This document shows, in pieces, positions 25,364-33,592 of a stretch of 64,000 nucleotides of DNA (within the stretch, counting starts at the first letter, position 1; each line of letters opens with the position of its first letter). The DNA comes from Acetobacter suratthaniensis. Its GTDB lineage: Bacteria > Pseudomonadota > Alphaproteobacteria > Acetobacterales > Acetobacteraceae. A program made the translations under genes and the position numbers. Below the pieces are notes generated by a model that searched no databases, had not been told where the DNA came from, and saw only the letters and a list, made by a program, of their open reading frames with translations. The stretch spans positions 310,001 through 374,000 of the forward strand of contig NZ_JAFVMG010000001.1 of assembly GCF_017377745.1 (NCBI RefSeq). The letters are read 5' to 3'.

Positions 25364-26767
25364 TCAGTCGGGGGTATTCCCGGTCGGGCCAAACCAGTGG
25401 CGCGATCGTTCGACCGCCTTGCGGAAAAGCTCATGCTCTGCCGCGCTGACGGTGCCATCGGGGTGGAAAACGCGGGTCTGGTTGCGGATGGGCGCAACAT
25501 CCACTCCGCACAGTTCGGCAAGGCCCAGCGCCGTGACTTCATGCATGGCCGGCACGATAATGGTGCGCTTGCTGGCCGAGGCCAGAAACTGCGCGAAATA
25601 CCAGCTTTGTGACAGGCCGCCATCGCAGGTGATGCTGGCCCCTGTAGGGGCTGCGGCAATCAGTCCGCTTGTCAGCATGGCAATGCCTTCGAGCAGGGCG
25701 CGTACCATGTCCTGCCGGGTGGTGCCGTGCGACATGCCAATGAACAGAGGGGCGGCTGTCCTGTCCCAGAACGGAGCGGCTAGCCCGGAGAGGGCAGGCA
25801 CGCAGACCAGCCCGCGTGAAAGAGCTGATGGCCCCTCGAAATCAGACAGCTCCTCCATGATGTCGAACAGCCTGAGGCTGCGCGCCCATTCCAGTGCGGC
25901 TCCTGCATCATATACCCCGCCTTCCAGTGCGTAGGTGGGGGCGGCATCGTGCAGGCGCCAGGCTACTGTGGGCAGCAGATCCCCTTCTGGTGGGCGGTTT
26001 TCTCCCGCAACAGTCAGCAGGAAAGCGCCCGTGCCGAACGTTATTTTGGTATCGCCCGGCGCGCGGCAGCCATGGCCATAGAGTGCGGCCTGCTGATCGA
26101 CGATGGAGGTTATGACGGGCACCCCGTCTATGCAGCCAAACCCGCCATTGACGCTGCGGATTGCGGGCAGGCAGTCCAGCGGCACGCCATGCAGGGCGCA
26201 AAGTTCAGCACTCCACTGGCCCGTTTGCAGGTCTAGCAGGCCCGTGCGTGAGGCGGTGGCGGCATCGGTTGCAAAAACACCGCAGAGCCGATCGAGAAAA
26301 AACGCATCCGTGGTGCCTAGCCGCAAACGGCCTTCCGCCAGAGCCGTGCGGGCGGCGGGCAGGGTCTGTACAATCCAGCCGAGCTTGCTGGCGGAAAAAT
26401 ACGGGTCGAGCGGTAGGCCGCACAGGGCGCGCGAACGTTCGGCGGCATCGGCGCTCAGGCTGGCCAGACTGTCTGCCGTGCGGGCATCCTGCCAGACGAT
26501 CACGGGGGAGAGTGGCGCGCCTGTAAGGGCATCCCATGCCAGACAGCTTTCTCCCTGATTGGCAATGCCGATGGCATCTATCCGCCCGGCCTGAGCCAGA
26601 AGCGTGCGCAGGTTGGCCAGCAGTTCCTCTGCATCATGTTCCACATGGCCCGGATGCGGGTAGTGCTGGGCATGCTGGATGCTGCCGACAAGTTGCCAGT
26701 CTGCGCCATCCTCAAACACGAGACAGCGGGTTGAGGTGGTGCCTTGGTCAAGGGCCGCGACGCGCAT
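25364..26767 (-). CDS. FGGY-family carbohydrate kinase (glycerol-kinase-like)
   Basis: A 467-aa sugar/polyol kinase of the FGGY family resembling glycerol kinase. The phosphate-1 motif is VAALDQGTTSTRCLVFE. The catalytic Asp region is TSIVDQQAALYGHGC, the phosphate-2 motif is ITFGTGAFLLT and the adenosine motif is ITCDGGLSQSWYFAQFLAS. It is shorter than typical GlpK (~500 aa). The ATG at 26767 has GGAG six bases upstream and lies two bases past the upstream stop; a TTG at 26773 would sit directly on that Shine-Dalgarno sequence. It belongs to an operon with two FAD oxidoreductases, as in clusters that oxidise glycerol-3-phosphate-like products. The substrate could be glycerol or another small polyol. 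Confidence 0.88.
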   Translation of the reverse strand: MRVAALDQGTTSTRCLVFEDGADWQLVGSIQHAQHYPHPGHVEHDAEELLANLRTLLAQAGRIDAIGIANQGESCLAWDALTGAPLSPVIVWQDARTADSLASLSADAAERSRALCGLPLDPYFSASKLGWIVQTLPAARTALAEGRLRLGTTDAFFLDRLCGVFATDAATASRTGLLDLQTGQWSAELCALHGVPLDCLPAIRSVNGGFGCIDGVPVITSIVDQQAALYGHGCRAPGDTKITFGTGAFLLTVAGENRPPEGDLLPTVAWRLHDAAPTYALEGGVYDAGAALEWARSLRLFDIMEELSDFEGPSALSRGLVCVPALSGLAAPFWDRTAAPLFIGMSHGTTRQDMVRALLEGIAMLTSGLIAAAPTGASITCDGGLSQSWYFAQFLASASKRTIIVPAMHEVTALGLAELCGVDVAPIRNQTRVFHPDGTVSAAEHELFRKAVERSRHWFGPTGNTPD

Positions 26768-26769
26768 TG

Positions 26770-27990
26770 TCAACTCCGCTCATCGAAATGAAAATGAACA
26801 TGCTCGGCCTGCGTGGCCTGTGGCGGCAGGGGTACCAGCACCCGGCGTTCCGGCCGCCATGCGCCACGCTTGCGCCAGACTTCCTCACCATCGAGCGTCA
26901 GGCGCAGCACGCCGCGTGCCGCCCGGTCGAAGCGGAGCTGAAAGGAAGGGAATGCCCGTTGCGGGCGTGTACTGCGGCGCAGGAGCGAAGGCACAACAAG
27001 GCGTAGCGGCGCATCAAACGTAACCGGCACAGGGGGAGCCGTTTCGGGTGACTGGCGCAGGTCATCCGCAACGGCAGCGCCTACGGCCCTGCCTTCCCGA
27101 AAGGCCCAGCCGCCGGTTTCGATAGCGCGCAGGATATTGCCCCCCGCGAAAATAAGCGGGTCATGCGTGCGGCCATACTGGTCGATGGCCGGGCCGGACG
27201 TGGCGGGTTCCACCCCTATATCAGACTGGAGGAACAACGCGCTTTCAGGCGTGAAACGGCCAGTCAGCAGCAGCCCGTCGCATGCGAGGGCGCGGGTAGC
27301 CCCTCCCTTACGGACAGTGACCTCATTAACGTTTGGTGTGCCGAGAATATCGCTGACCTCCACCCCGCAGAGCAGGGGGATACCCATCAGGCGCGGGAAC
27401 AGGCGCAGCGGCCAACGGGCCAGCGGTGCGGGGGCGGTTTCTATCATGGCTACAGGGCGGATGCCGTGGGTCAGGCAGGTTAGCAGCGCTGAAAACGACA
27501 CCAGTTCCGTGCCAAGAATAACCGGCCTGCGGAAAGGGCGCAGGCCATGAAAGGCAAGGCTGGCCTGCAATGTGCCGGTGGTTATAACGCCTTGTGGCCT
27601 GTCGCCGGGTAGCAGGCGGGCCGCGCGGGAGCGTTCGCGTGCGCCGGTCATGACCAGAATCCGCCGGGCCTGTAGTGTCTGCAAACCCTGTGCTGAGACA
27701 ACCTGCACCACCCCATGAGGCTGCACGGCGGTAACGGCGTGGCCGGTGCGGATGTCCAGCCCGGCCTTGTGTGCTGCGCGTGCCAGCCTGCGCCCATAGG
27801 CTGCGCCAAAATAAACACGTCCGAACTCGCGCATGCCAAAAGGCGAATGGGCGCAATGGCGGGTGGCTCCGCCCAGTTCGGCTTCGCGCTCAAGCAGCAC
27901 AACGCGCGGCACACCCTGTTTGCGCAGCGTAAGCCCCGCCGCGACACCAGAGGGGCCACCCCCGATAATGATCACATCCGCTGTGGTCAT
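26770..27990 (-). CDS. FAD/NAD(P)-binding oxidoreductase (second subunit of a GlpA-like pair)
   Basis: A 406-aa flavoprotein of the pyridine-nucleotide-disulfide oxidoreductase fold. The N-terminal FAD motif is VIIIGGGPSGVAAGLTL, a second dinucleotide segment lies near RRPVILGTELVSFSALL, and the C-terminal FAD contact is DPLIFAGGNILRAIETGGWA. There is no CxxxxC redox-disulfide motif of thioredoxin or lipoamide reductases. The last ~90 residues form an extra domain. It overlaps the GlpA-like gene by 4 bases and sits two bases before the kinase. Similar pairs beside glycerol kinase (known in Thermotoga and others) are thought to act as a two-flavoprotein glycerol-3-phosphate oxidase or dehydrogenase. 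Confidence 0.87.
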   Translation of the reverse strand: MTTADVIIIGGGPSGVAAGLTLRKQGVPRVVLLEREAELGGATRHCAHSPFGMREFGRVYFGAAYGRRLARAAHKAGLDIRTGHAVTAVQPHGVVQVVSAQGLQTLQARRILVMTGARERSRAARLLPGDRPQGVITTGTLQASLAFHGLRPFRRPVILGTELVSFSALLTCLTHGIRPVAMIETAPAPLARWPLRLFPRLMGIPLLCGVEVSDILGTPNVNEVTVRKGGATRALACDGLLLTGRFTPESALFLQSDIGVEPATSGPAIDQYGRTHDPLIFAGGNILRAIETGGWAFREGRAVGAAVADDLRQSPETAPPVPVTFDAPLRLVVPSLLRRSTRPQRAFPSFQLRFDRAARGVLRLTLDGEEVWRKRGAWRPERRVLVPLPPQATQAEHVHFHFDERS

Positions 27991-29411
27991 GGTGTGTCCC
28001 CCTGCGATCCGGTTGCGGCAGGGGGCGGGTTGCTAAAACAGCCCTGCGTCATTTCGGCTACGCGTGCGCCACAGTAAAAGCCCTGACAGCGGCCCATGCC
28101 CGCACGTGTACGGCGTTTGAAGCCACCGGGGTCTCCGGGGGGGAGGGGGCTGGCCAGTGCGGCTTCAATTTCGCGGCGCGTCACCCGTTCGCAATGGCAG
28201 ATGATTTCGCCATGATCCGCGCGCTGCCAGTCGCGTTCCTCGGTTTCCGTCAGATTAGGCACACGGATGTCTGGAATGCCGGGAGGCGGGGTCAGTGGCG
28301 TGCCAAACCGTTCGTAAAGATGCAGGGCGTGGGCCGCCAGCCCAAGGGCGGCGCTCAATCCCGTGGAGCGGATACCCCCCAGAGTGATGGCGCGCTGGGC
28401 GGGGGCGCTATAGACGCGGTAGGCTTTTTGCTCCGTGGCGGGGCGCAGGCCCGCATAGGTGGCGCTGACCGGCATAGTCCTGAGTATGGGCAGCAGTTCC
28501 GCACCGCGCTGGAGCAGTGCTTCAAGAGTGTCGGTTTCCAGGCTGGCGCGGGTGCGGTCGGGCTGTTCTTCCGCCGTGGGGCCGATCAGCACATTGCCAA
28601 ATGCCGTGGGGCAGATGACAATCCCTTTGGTGATGGCGGTCGGTACCGGCAGGATAATGCGCGGCACATGGCGGAAAGCCGCCTTGTCCAGCACAACAAA
28701 CTGTCCTTTGCGGGGGCGGATTTCAAAGCGTTCGGGCAGTTCAAGGCAACGGTCAACCCTGTCGCCGTACAGTCCGGCGCAGTTGATCACAGCGCCTGCA
28801 CGCAGGGTGCCGGTGCTGGTTTGCAATGTCCATGTGCCGTCAAACGTGCCGTGCAGCAGTTCGGTCGCGCGCAGAACGGTGGCCCCCAGCGCCATGGCCT
28901 GCGTGACATAGGCCAGCGGCGCCGACCATGGGTCGATAACGTGTTCACCCTCAACTTCCAGTGCGGCCACCAGCCGACTGGACAGGGCAGGCACCAGTGC
29001 GCGGGCCTGTGCTGCGGACAGGGGGCGCACGGCCTGCACACCGTTGGCATGGGCCTGTTGCTCTATGCCGTGCAGGCTTTCATGTTCTCCAGCACTCCAT
29101 GCGCAGACAAGGGCTCCGGTTCTGACCAGAGAAAGCCCGAGTTCGCGGTGGATGGAGAGATATTCCTCACGCCCCTTGCGCACCAGTTCCAGTTCAAGGC
29201 TGTCGGGTGGTGCGTCAAAACCGGTGTGCAGAATGGCGCTGTTGGCTTTTGAGGCCCCGCTGAGAATGTCCGTGCCTTTTTCAATCAACACCACCCGCGC
29301 ACCGGCCAGTGCAAAACGCCGTGCTACGGCGCAGCCGACCACACCTGCGCCGATAATGGCGACATCGTAAAAACCATCGGGACTGCTCTCATGGGGGACG
29401 GGATTGGACAC
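27987..29411 (-). CDS. GlpA-like FAD-dependent dehydrogenase with C-terminal [2Fe-2S] Bfd-like domain
   Basis: A 474-aa DAO/GlpA-type flavoprotein. The FAD motif is DVAIIGAGVVGCAVARRFAL, and the conserved GASKANSAILHTGFD matches the GlpA/L2HGDH group. Residues ~400-455 form a Bfd-like [2Fe-2S] domain with ligands in ICHCERVTRREIEAAL and MGRCQGFYCG. The probable role is oxidising a phosphorylated polyol (sn-glycerol 3-phosphate or analogue), feeding electrons through the partner flavoprotein. The start is GTG 29411; no ATG is available before the FAD motif and the Shine-Dalgarno sequence is weak. A candidate operator lies 25 bases upstream. Confidence 0.88.
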   Translation of the reverse strand: MSNPVPHESSPDGFYDVAIIGAGVVGCAVARRFALAGARVVLIEKGTDILSGASKANSAILHTGFDAPPDSLELELVRKGREEYLSIHRELGLSLVRTGALVCAWSAGEHESLHGIEQQAHANGVQAVRPLSAAQARALVPALSSRLVAALEVEGEHVIDPWSAPLAYVTQAMALGATVLRATELLHGTFDGTWTLQTSTGTLRAGAVINCAGLYGDRVDRCLELPERFEIRPRKGQFVVLDKAAFRHVPRIILPVPTAITKGIVICPTAFGNVLIGPTAEEQPDRTRASLETDTLEALLQRGAELLPILRTMPVSATYAGLRPATEQKAYRVYSAPAQRAITLGGIRSTGLSAALGLAAHALHLYERFGTPLTPPPGIPDIRVPNLTETEERDWQRADHGEIICHCERVTRREIEAALASPLPPGDPGGFKRRTRAGMGRCQGFYCGARVAEMTQGCFSNPPPAATGSQGDTP

Positions 29412-29435
29412 GCGCTTTTACCATTCGACCATATC

Positions 29436-29448
29436 AATGACCGAACGG
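29436..29448 (+). promoter_or_regulatory. Candidate DeoR/GlpR operator, left copy
   Basis: AATGACCGAACGG occurs here and its exact reverse complement occurs at 29584-29596; the two flank the divergent promoter region between the oxidoreductase operon and the regulator. The CGAA core resembles GlpR half-sites. The assignment as an operator is inferred. Confidence 0.6.
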
Positions 29449-29535
29449 TAATTGTTGATTTGCATATCCGTCAAGACATTTTGCTATCGAATTGGTTTCT
29501 GCGGCATATGTACGGCATTATCCTTTGGTTTTCCT

Positions 29536-29541
29536 TATAAT
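29536..29541 (+). promoter_or_regulatory. Candidate -10 box for the DeoR regulator gene
   Basis: A perfect TATAAT in an AT-rich stretch (about 29470-29560) that contrasts with the surrounding GC-rich DNA. No convincing -35 hexamer lies at 16-18 bases upstream (CGGCAT at 17). It lies between the two operator copies, 144 bases before the regulator start. Confidence 0.45.
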
Positions 29542-29583
29542 TTTGGATTGCCCTATTATGGGGTGTATGTGGGCAGCTTATGC

Positions 29584-29596
29584 CCGTTCGGTCATT
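29584..29596 (-). promoter_or_regulatory. Candidate DeoR/GlpR operator, right copy
   Basis: CCGTTCGGTCATT, the exact inverted copy of 29436-29448, placed 88 bases before the regulator start and downstream of the TATAAT at 29536. Binding here would fit autorepression, and looping with the left copy is possible. Confidence 0.6.
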
Positions 29597-29684
29597 TTGT
29601 GGACATTGACATGGGCGCGGGTGGGGCGGACAATCCGGGTCTGTCAGGTATCGTGGCCATATACAGCAATGCGCGGGAGATTTT

Positions 29685-30464
29685 GTGAAACCAGCAGACC
29701 GGCATAACCGGATCGTCAAACTCGTGCAGCAGCATCACGATGTCAGTGTAGAGATGCTGGCCACCCAGCTTGATGTCTCACGCGAGACAATCCGGCGAGA
29801 CCTGAGCGCGCTGGACGGGCAGGGGCGTTTACGCAAGGTGCATGGTGGCGCACGCCCCGGCATGGCCCCGACCCAGCTTGTACCCCAGGCAGAAGGCCCC
29901 TTTGCCTTGCGTATGGCGGATAATGCCGAGGCCAAGCGGCGTATCGCGGCCCGTGCGGCAACCCTGTTTGATGCAGGGGATTCTGTCTTTATCGATACGG
30001 GTACCACAACACTGGCTCTTGCCCATGCGCTGGTACAGGCACCTGCGCTGGTTATCATTACCAATTCATGGCGCATTGCTTCCATCGTTTCGAGCCATGC
30101 CGAGCATAGGGTGTTTTTGCTGGGCGGAGCCTGCAACCCGGATGCGGGCGAAACGCTCGGCCCATTAGTGCTTGAGCAGATCAAGCGTTTTCATGCCCGA
30201 CATGTTTTTCTGACTATCGGGGCGATGGATACACGCACGATCATGGATTTTGACGCACAGGAAGCGGAAATCGCTCAGGCCATGATTGAACGGGCAGAGG
30301 AAGTGACCGTGCTGGCCGATTCCTCCAAACTGGCCAGACGCGGCATTTTTGACGTAGCACCCTTGAGCCGCGTGAACCGTCTTGTTACGGATCACGCACC
30401 CCCGCCGGATGTGGCGGCGGCGCTGGACAGGGCCGGGGCCGAGGTCATAACCGATCAGCCCTGA
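29685..30464 (+). CDS. DeoR/GlpR-family transcriptional regulator
   Basis: A 259-aa DeoR-family repressor. The N-terminal helix-turn-helix is VEMLATQLDVSRETIRRDLSALDGQG followed by RLRKVHGGA, the family hallmark. The C-terminal ISOCOT-like effector domain has GDSVFIDTGTTTLALAHAL, IITNSWRIASI, FLTIGAMD and VTVLADSSKLARRGIF. Effectors of this family are phosphorylated sugars or polyols, matching the divergent kinase/oxidoreductase operon that it probably represses. GTG start at 29685 with GGGAGA upstream. Confidence 0.93.
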   Translation: MKPADRHNRIVKLVQQHHDVSVEMLATQLDVSRETIRRDLSALDGQGRLRKVHGGARPGMAPTQLVPQAEGPFALRMADNAEAKRRIAARAATLFDAGDSVFIDTGTTTLALAHALVQAPALVIITNSWRIASIVSSHAEHRVFLLGGACNPDAGETLGPLVLEQIKRFHARHVFLTIGAMDTRTIMDFDAQEAEIAQAMIERAEEVTVLADSSKLARRGIFDVAPLSRVNRLVTDHAPPPDVAAALDRAGAEVITDQP

Positions 30465-30501
30465 ACGGCGCGCAACCAAGGCGGAAAGGAACCGGCAGCC
30501 C

Positions 30502-31143
30502 ATGCCCGCAGAACTGACGCCCGAGATGATGCTGGGGGCCTATGCTGCCGGATATTTTCCGATGGCGGATGAGGCAGATCCCGACAGCCTGAACTGGTAT
30601 GACCCCGACCCACGGGGCATTCTGCCGCTCAATGGTTTTCATCTGCCCCGGCGCCTGCGCCGCACCGTGCTGTCCGGGCGTTTCGCGGTGAGTGTGAATA
30701 CGGATTTTCCCGCAACCATGCGCGGCTGTGCAGCACCCGCGCCGGGGCGCGAAACCACATGGATCAACACGCCCATTACCCGTATCTTCTGCGCCCTGCA
30801 CGAGATGGGCTTTGCCCATAGCGTTGAGTGCAGGCTTGATGGGGTGCTGGTGGGCGGGTTGTATGGTGTGGCTCTGGGCGGCGCGTTTTTTGGCGAGAGC
30901 ATGTTCAGCACCGCCACCGATGCTTCCAAGGTGGCCTTGGTGCATCTGGTTGCCCGGCTGCGTCTTTGCGGGTTTATCCTGCTGGATACCCAGTTTGGCA
31001 CAAGCCATCTGACCCGGTTCGGGGGCGAGGAAATTCCGGCAGCGGACTACAAGGCTACTCTGGCCCGTGCGGTGGACATGCAGCCCCGCTGGCGCGATGA
31101 CCTTGATACGGACATGATTGAGAACGAGATACGCCATCTCTGA
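30502..31143 (+). CDS. aat: Leucyl/phenylalanyl-tRNA--protein transferase
   Basis: Aat attaches Leu or Phe from aminoacyl-tRNA to N-terminal Lys/Arg of proteins, marking them for ClpS/ClpAP (N-degron pathway); cytoplasmic. The 213-aa protein has the family N-terminus MMLGAYAAGYFPMADE with the substrate loop WYDPDPRGILPL, then TWINTPITRIFCALHEMGFA, SVECRLDGVLVGGLYGVALG, FFGESMF and LLDTQFGTSHLTRFGG. The ATG sits 37 bases after the DeoR gene stop and has a GGAAAGGA-type Shine-Dalgarno sequence. Confidence 0.97.
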   Translation: MPAELTPEMMLGAYAAGYFPMADEADPDSLNWYDPDPRGILPLNGFHLPRRLRRTVLSGRFAVSVNTDFPATMRGCAAPAPGRETTWINTPITRIFCALHEMGFAHSVECRLDGVLVGGLYGVALGGAFFGESMFSTATDASKVALVHLVARLRLCGFILLDTQFGTSHLTRFGGEEIPAADYKATLARAVDMQPRWRDDLDTDMIENEIRHL

Positions 31144-31185
31144 GATATGCCGCACGGCAGGGCGGCGCAGGAGCATGGCGCAAGA

Positions 31186-31201
31186 CCGGGCCACGGCCCG
31201 G
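31186..31201. terminator. GC-rich hairpin after aat
   Basis: CCGGGCC-AC-GGCCCGG, a perfect inverted repeat 43 bases after the aat stop and 22 bases before the next start. It has no U-run and could equally be a 5' UTR structure of the following gene. Confidence 0.4.
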
Positions 31202-31223
31202 AGAGGGGAGTAAAGCCACCATC

Positions 31224-32018
31224 ATGAACAGGATTTTTGCACGCTCATCGGGGCTGATGGGGCATGGTACGTGTCGTCTGGGGTTGTTCGGTATGACCAT
31301 GCTTGCGGCCATGATGGCTGTAGCCAACCCCGCATGGGCCGCGCAGGAAACAGCGGATCACCCCCCGCTCACTCCCCAGCGCGATGCCACGATCACCTAC
31401 CGTTTCGAACCCCGCCCAACGGAGCAGGACCTGCGTGAAAACGGCCCGCCCAAACAGCCCGTGCAGGTGCGCTATGTGCAGGTGCTGTATGCGGGTGATG
31501 GCGGGCTGCTGCGCATCAATTACCTGACGGGCGATGCCGGTAGCCCTCCGCGTGGCGCGGTTATTATCAACCGGGCGGCGCAGGAGGTGCTGGTGGTGCT
31601 CGATGCAGGGCGCGTTTACACCCGGCTGACCGAGCGTGAGAGCGTGCGCAACCCGTTCCTGCTTGATCTGTCCATGCAGTTTACCCGTGCGGGAACAGCG
31701 ACTGTGGCCGGGCAGCCCTGCACGCTGTGGCAGGCTTATTCTGCACAGGGTGGTGCGCATGCCTGTGTAACGGATGAAGGGCTTGTCCTCAGTCAGGACG
31801 GTGTGGATGTGGATGGGCTTAATGGTGGCCTGCAGGCTGTAAGTGTTTCCTACGCGCCGGTGCCATCCAGCGCGTTTCAGCCTCCTGCGGGTTTTCAGGA
31901 AGTCAGCCCCCAGCATGAACCCGGTGCGCAAGGTGGGGGCCGTGGGCCACTGAGCGGTGCGCCCGCAAGCCCGGAGCGCACCACTGCGCCTCAGGGCAGC
32001 GAAGGAGATCACCCATGA
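31224..32018 (+). CDS. Exported protein of unknown function, paralogue 1
   Basis: A 264-aa secreted protein: basic N-terminus, hydrophobic stretch, and a likely signal peptidase site after ANPAWA. The mature part has TITYRFEPRP, VRYVQVLYAG, GAVIINRAAQEVLVVLDAG, VAGQPCTLWQA and HACVTDEGLVLSQDG, with two cysteines that could pair. The last 40 residues are Gly/Pro/Ser rich. The same motifs in the same order occur in the next gene, so the two are tandem paralogues. The stop overlaps the next start by 4 bases. I do not recognise a named family; an all-beta periplasmic or envelope protein is a reasonable inference. Confidence 0.8.
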   Translation: MNRIFARSSGLMGHGTCRLGLFGMTMLAAMMAVANPAWAAQETADHPPLTPQRDATITYRFEPRPTEQDLRENGPPKQPVQVRYVQVLYAGDGGLLRINYLTGDAGSPPRGAVIINRAAQEVLVVLDAGRVYTRLTERESVRNPFLLDLSMQFTRAGTATVAGQPCTLWQAYSAQGGAHACVTDEGLVLSQDGVDVDGLNGGLQAVSVSYAPVPSSAFQPPAGFQEVSPQHEPGAQGGGRGPLSGAPASPERTTAPQGSEGDHP

Positions 32019-32683
32019 TGATGGACAGGACACCGCACTTGATGCGGATCGGGTGTGGGCTTTCGTGTCTGCTGGCCATTATGGTGGGTGGAGCCGGGGC
32101 GGCAGGGGCGCAGCCTGTTTCCGTAGGGAGCGCAAAGCCCGATACGGTCGGTGCGCAACCCGCCACACAGCCTGATGCCCCTTACGTAACCCCCGCCGTG
32201 GATGCGGATGTGACCTATGTGCTGACCCCCGCGCAGGAGGATGTCGCTCCTGCCCGACAGCGGATGCGCTGGCAGGCGGCGGGCCTGAAACAGCGCCTCG
32301 ATCCTGAAGGAGGCAGCGTTTACATGGTCACAACATGGAAAAATCGCACCCTGAACGTGGTGGATGAAAGCCGCAGGCGTATCAGCACCATGCCCATGCC
32401 CGGCCAGCAGGATCTGACGCTGCCGGGGCAGCATCCGGCCTCTGGCGTGTATGCGCGGGTCGGGCAGTCTGTGGTGGCGGGGGAGCCCTGTCAGGTATGG
32501 CGCACCGTGGATACGGAGGGGCATGAAGGCGATGCCTGCTATACGGCTGATGGTATTTTGCTTCAGGTGGTGCAGCAGGGGCGGATTATGGTGCGTGCCA
32601 TCAGTGTCAGCCGCACGCCGCAGCCCGATCAGGTCTTTGAGAGTCCGGCAGGGTTTACCGCGCAGGCCCCTGCCCATCCGTGA
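32015..32683 (+). CDS. Exported protein of unknown function, paralogue 2
   Basis: A 222-aa secreted protein with a signal peptide ending near GAAGA-QP. It parallels the preceding gene: DVTYVLTPAQ versus TITYRFEPRP, VVAGEPCQVWRT versus TVAGQPCTLWQA, DACYTADGILLQ versus HACVTDEGLVLS, and AISVSRTPQP...ESPAGF versus AVSVSYAPVP...QPPAGF. Both cysteines are conserved. The start region has three consecutive ATG codons after GGAGATCACCC. It is probably a periplasmic beta-rich protein; function unknown. Confidence 0.8.
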   Translation: MMMDRTPHLMRIGCGLSCLLAIMVGGAGAAGAQPVSVGSAKPDTVGAQPATQPDAPYVTPAVDADVTYVLTPAQEDVAPARQRMRWQAAGLKQRLDPEGGSVYMVTTWKNRTLNVVDESRRRISTMPMPGQQDLTLPGQHPASGVYARVGQSVVAGEPCQVWRTVDTEGHEGDACYTADGILLQVVQQGRIMVRAISVSRTPQPDQVFESPAGFTAQAPAHP

Positions 32684-32726
32684 AAAACGGGTGACAGACG
32701 AACAGGAGCATGAAGGAGGACAGGGT

Positions 32727-33467
32727 ATGAACACAGGCAGGCCATTGCTGCGGTGGAGCGCCCTGTTGCCGCTGTTTTTATCGGTTTTTCTGTTTGGTGG
32801 TGGGGAGCAAGCCAATGCTACCCCGGAGGCTGCGGGTGGGGCCGGGGTGACGGTCTGTCTTGCCGTGGCTGCTCTGTCGGATGTGCGCGCCATTGTGGTT
32901 GTGCCCTCTGGCACGGTGTTTGAGGCTCCGGGCAGAATTGTCAGCAGGGTGTCGGGCAAAAGCCCCGGCAGAAAGGCCCATGCCGCAGTCATGGGGTTGG
33001 CGCAGGCGCTGGTTACGACCGAAACCGTAACCCTGACAGCTACAGAGCCCTGTGCTGGGGCTGATGCCGCCGGGGTGGTGTCCGCAACACGGGGTTGGCG
33101 CGGCCCTGTGGCCTTGCCAGCCGGGCACGCGTTGACCCTAAACCCCGCAGGCCGGATCAGTGGCAATGGTCTGGAAACCGGCTGGCAGGAGGACGATGAA
33201 ACCCTGCGCGCCCTCGTGCAGGCTGGCGGCCTGAGTGCCACGGCGCATGGCCGTTTGCCACAGACCGTGCGCCTGCTGGAAAGTGTGGCAGACCGCGATG
33301 ATGCGGACGCAGAGGCGCAGGCCCGCGCCGCCGCTCAGTCTGCGACACCGTTATCCGCGGACGGACAGCGGCAGGGTGCCGCCGTTTCCGCGCCCGGCAG
33401 CGGGCTTGATATGTCTGAAGGGGCGATGGCGGCGGATGACCTGCCCAGTCAGCGCCACGCTCGCTAA
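32727..33467 (+). CDS. Exported protein of unknown function
   Basis: A 246-aa predicted secreted protein. The ATG at 32727 is preceded by AGGAGG at good spacing; the frame is open further upstream, but that would overlap the preceding gene. The signal peptide is strongly hydrophobic (LLPLFLSVFLFGGG) with cleavage likely after QANA. The mature protein is Ala/Gly/Val rich with two Cys residues (TVCLAV, EPCAGA) and a long polar tail. It shows no clear similarity to the two preceding paralogues beyond being exported and co-directional. No family recognised. Confidence 0.7.
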   Translation: MNTGRPLLRWSALLPLFLSVFLFGGGEQANATPEAAGGAGVTVCLAVAALSDVRAIVVVPSGTVFEAPGRIVSRVSGKSPGRKAHAAVMGLAQALVTTETVTLTATEPCAGADAAGVVSATRGWRGPVALPAGHALTLNPAGRISGNGLETGWQEDDETLRALVQAGGLSATAHGRLPQTVRLLESVADRDDADAEAQARAAAQSATPLSADGQRQGAAVSAPGSGLDMSEGAMAADDLPSQRHAR

Positions 33468-33592
33468 AGGGCGTGGGCATGTTCCACCAATACGCTGCTG
33501 GCCGGGTTTGTTCCGGCGGGTGCGGTGGTCAGGCTTTTCTGTTTCATGCTAGTGTTTTTCTTGGTTTTTTAAAATAATGGTGACGTTCTGCT

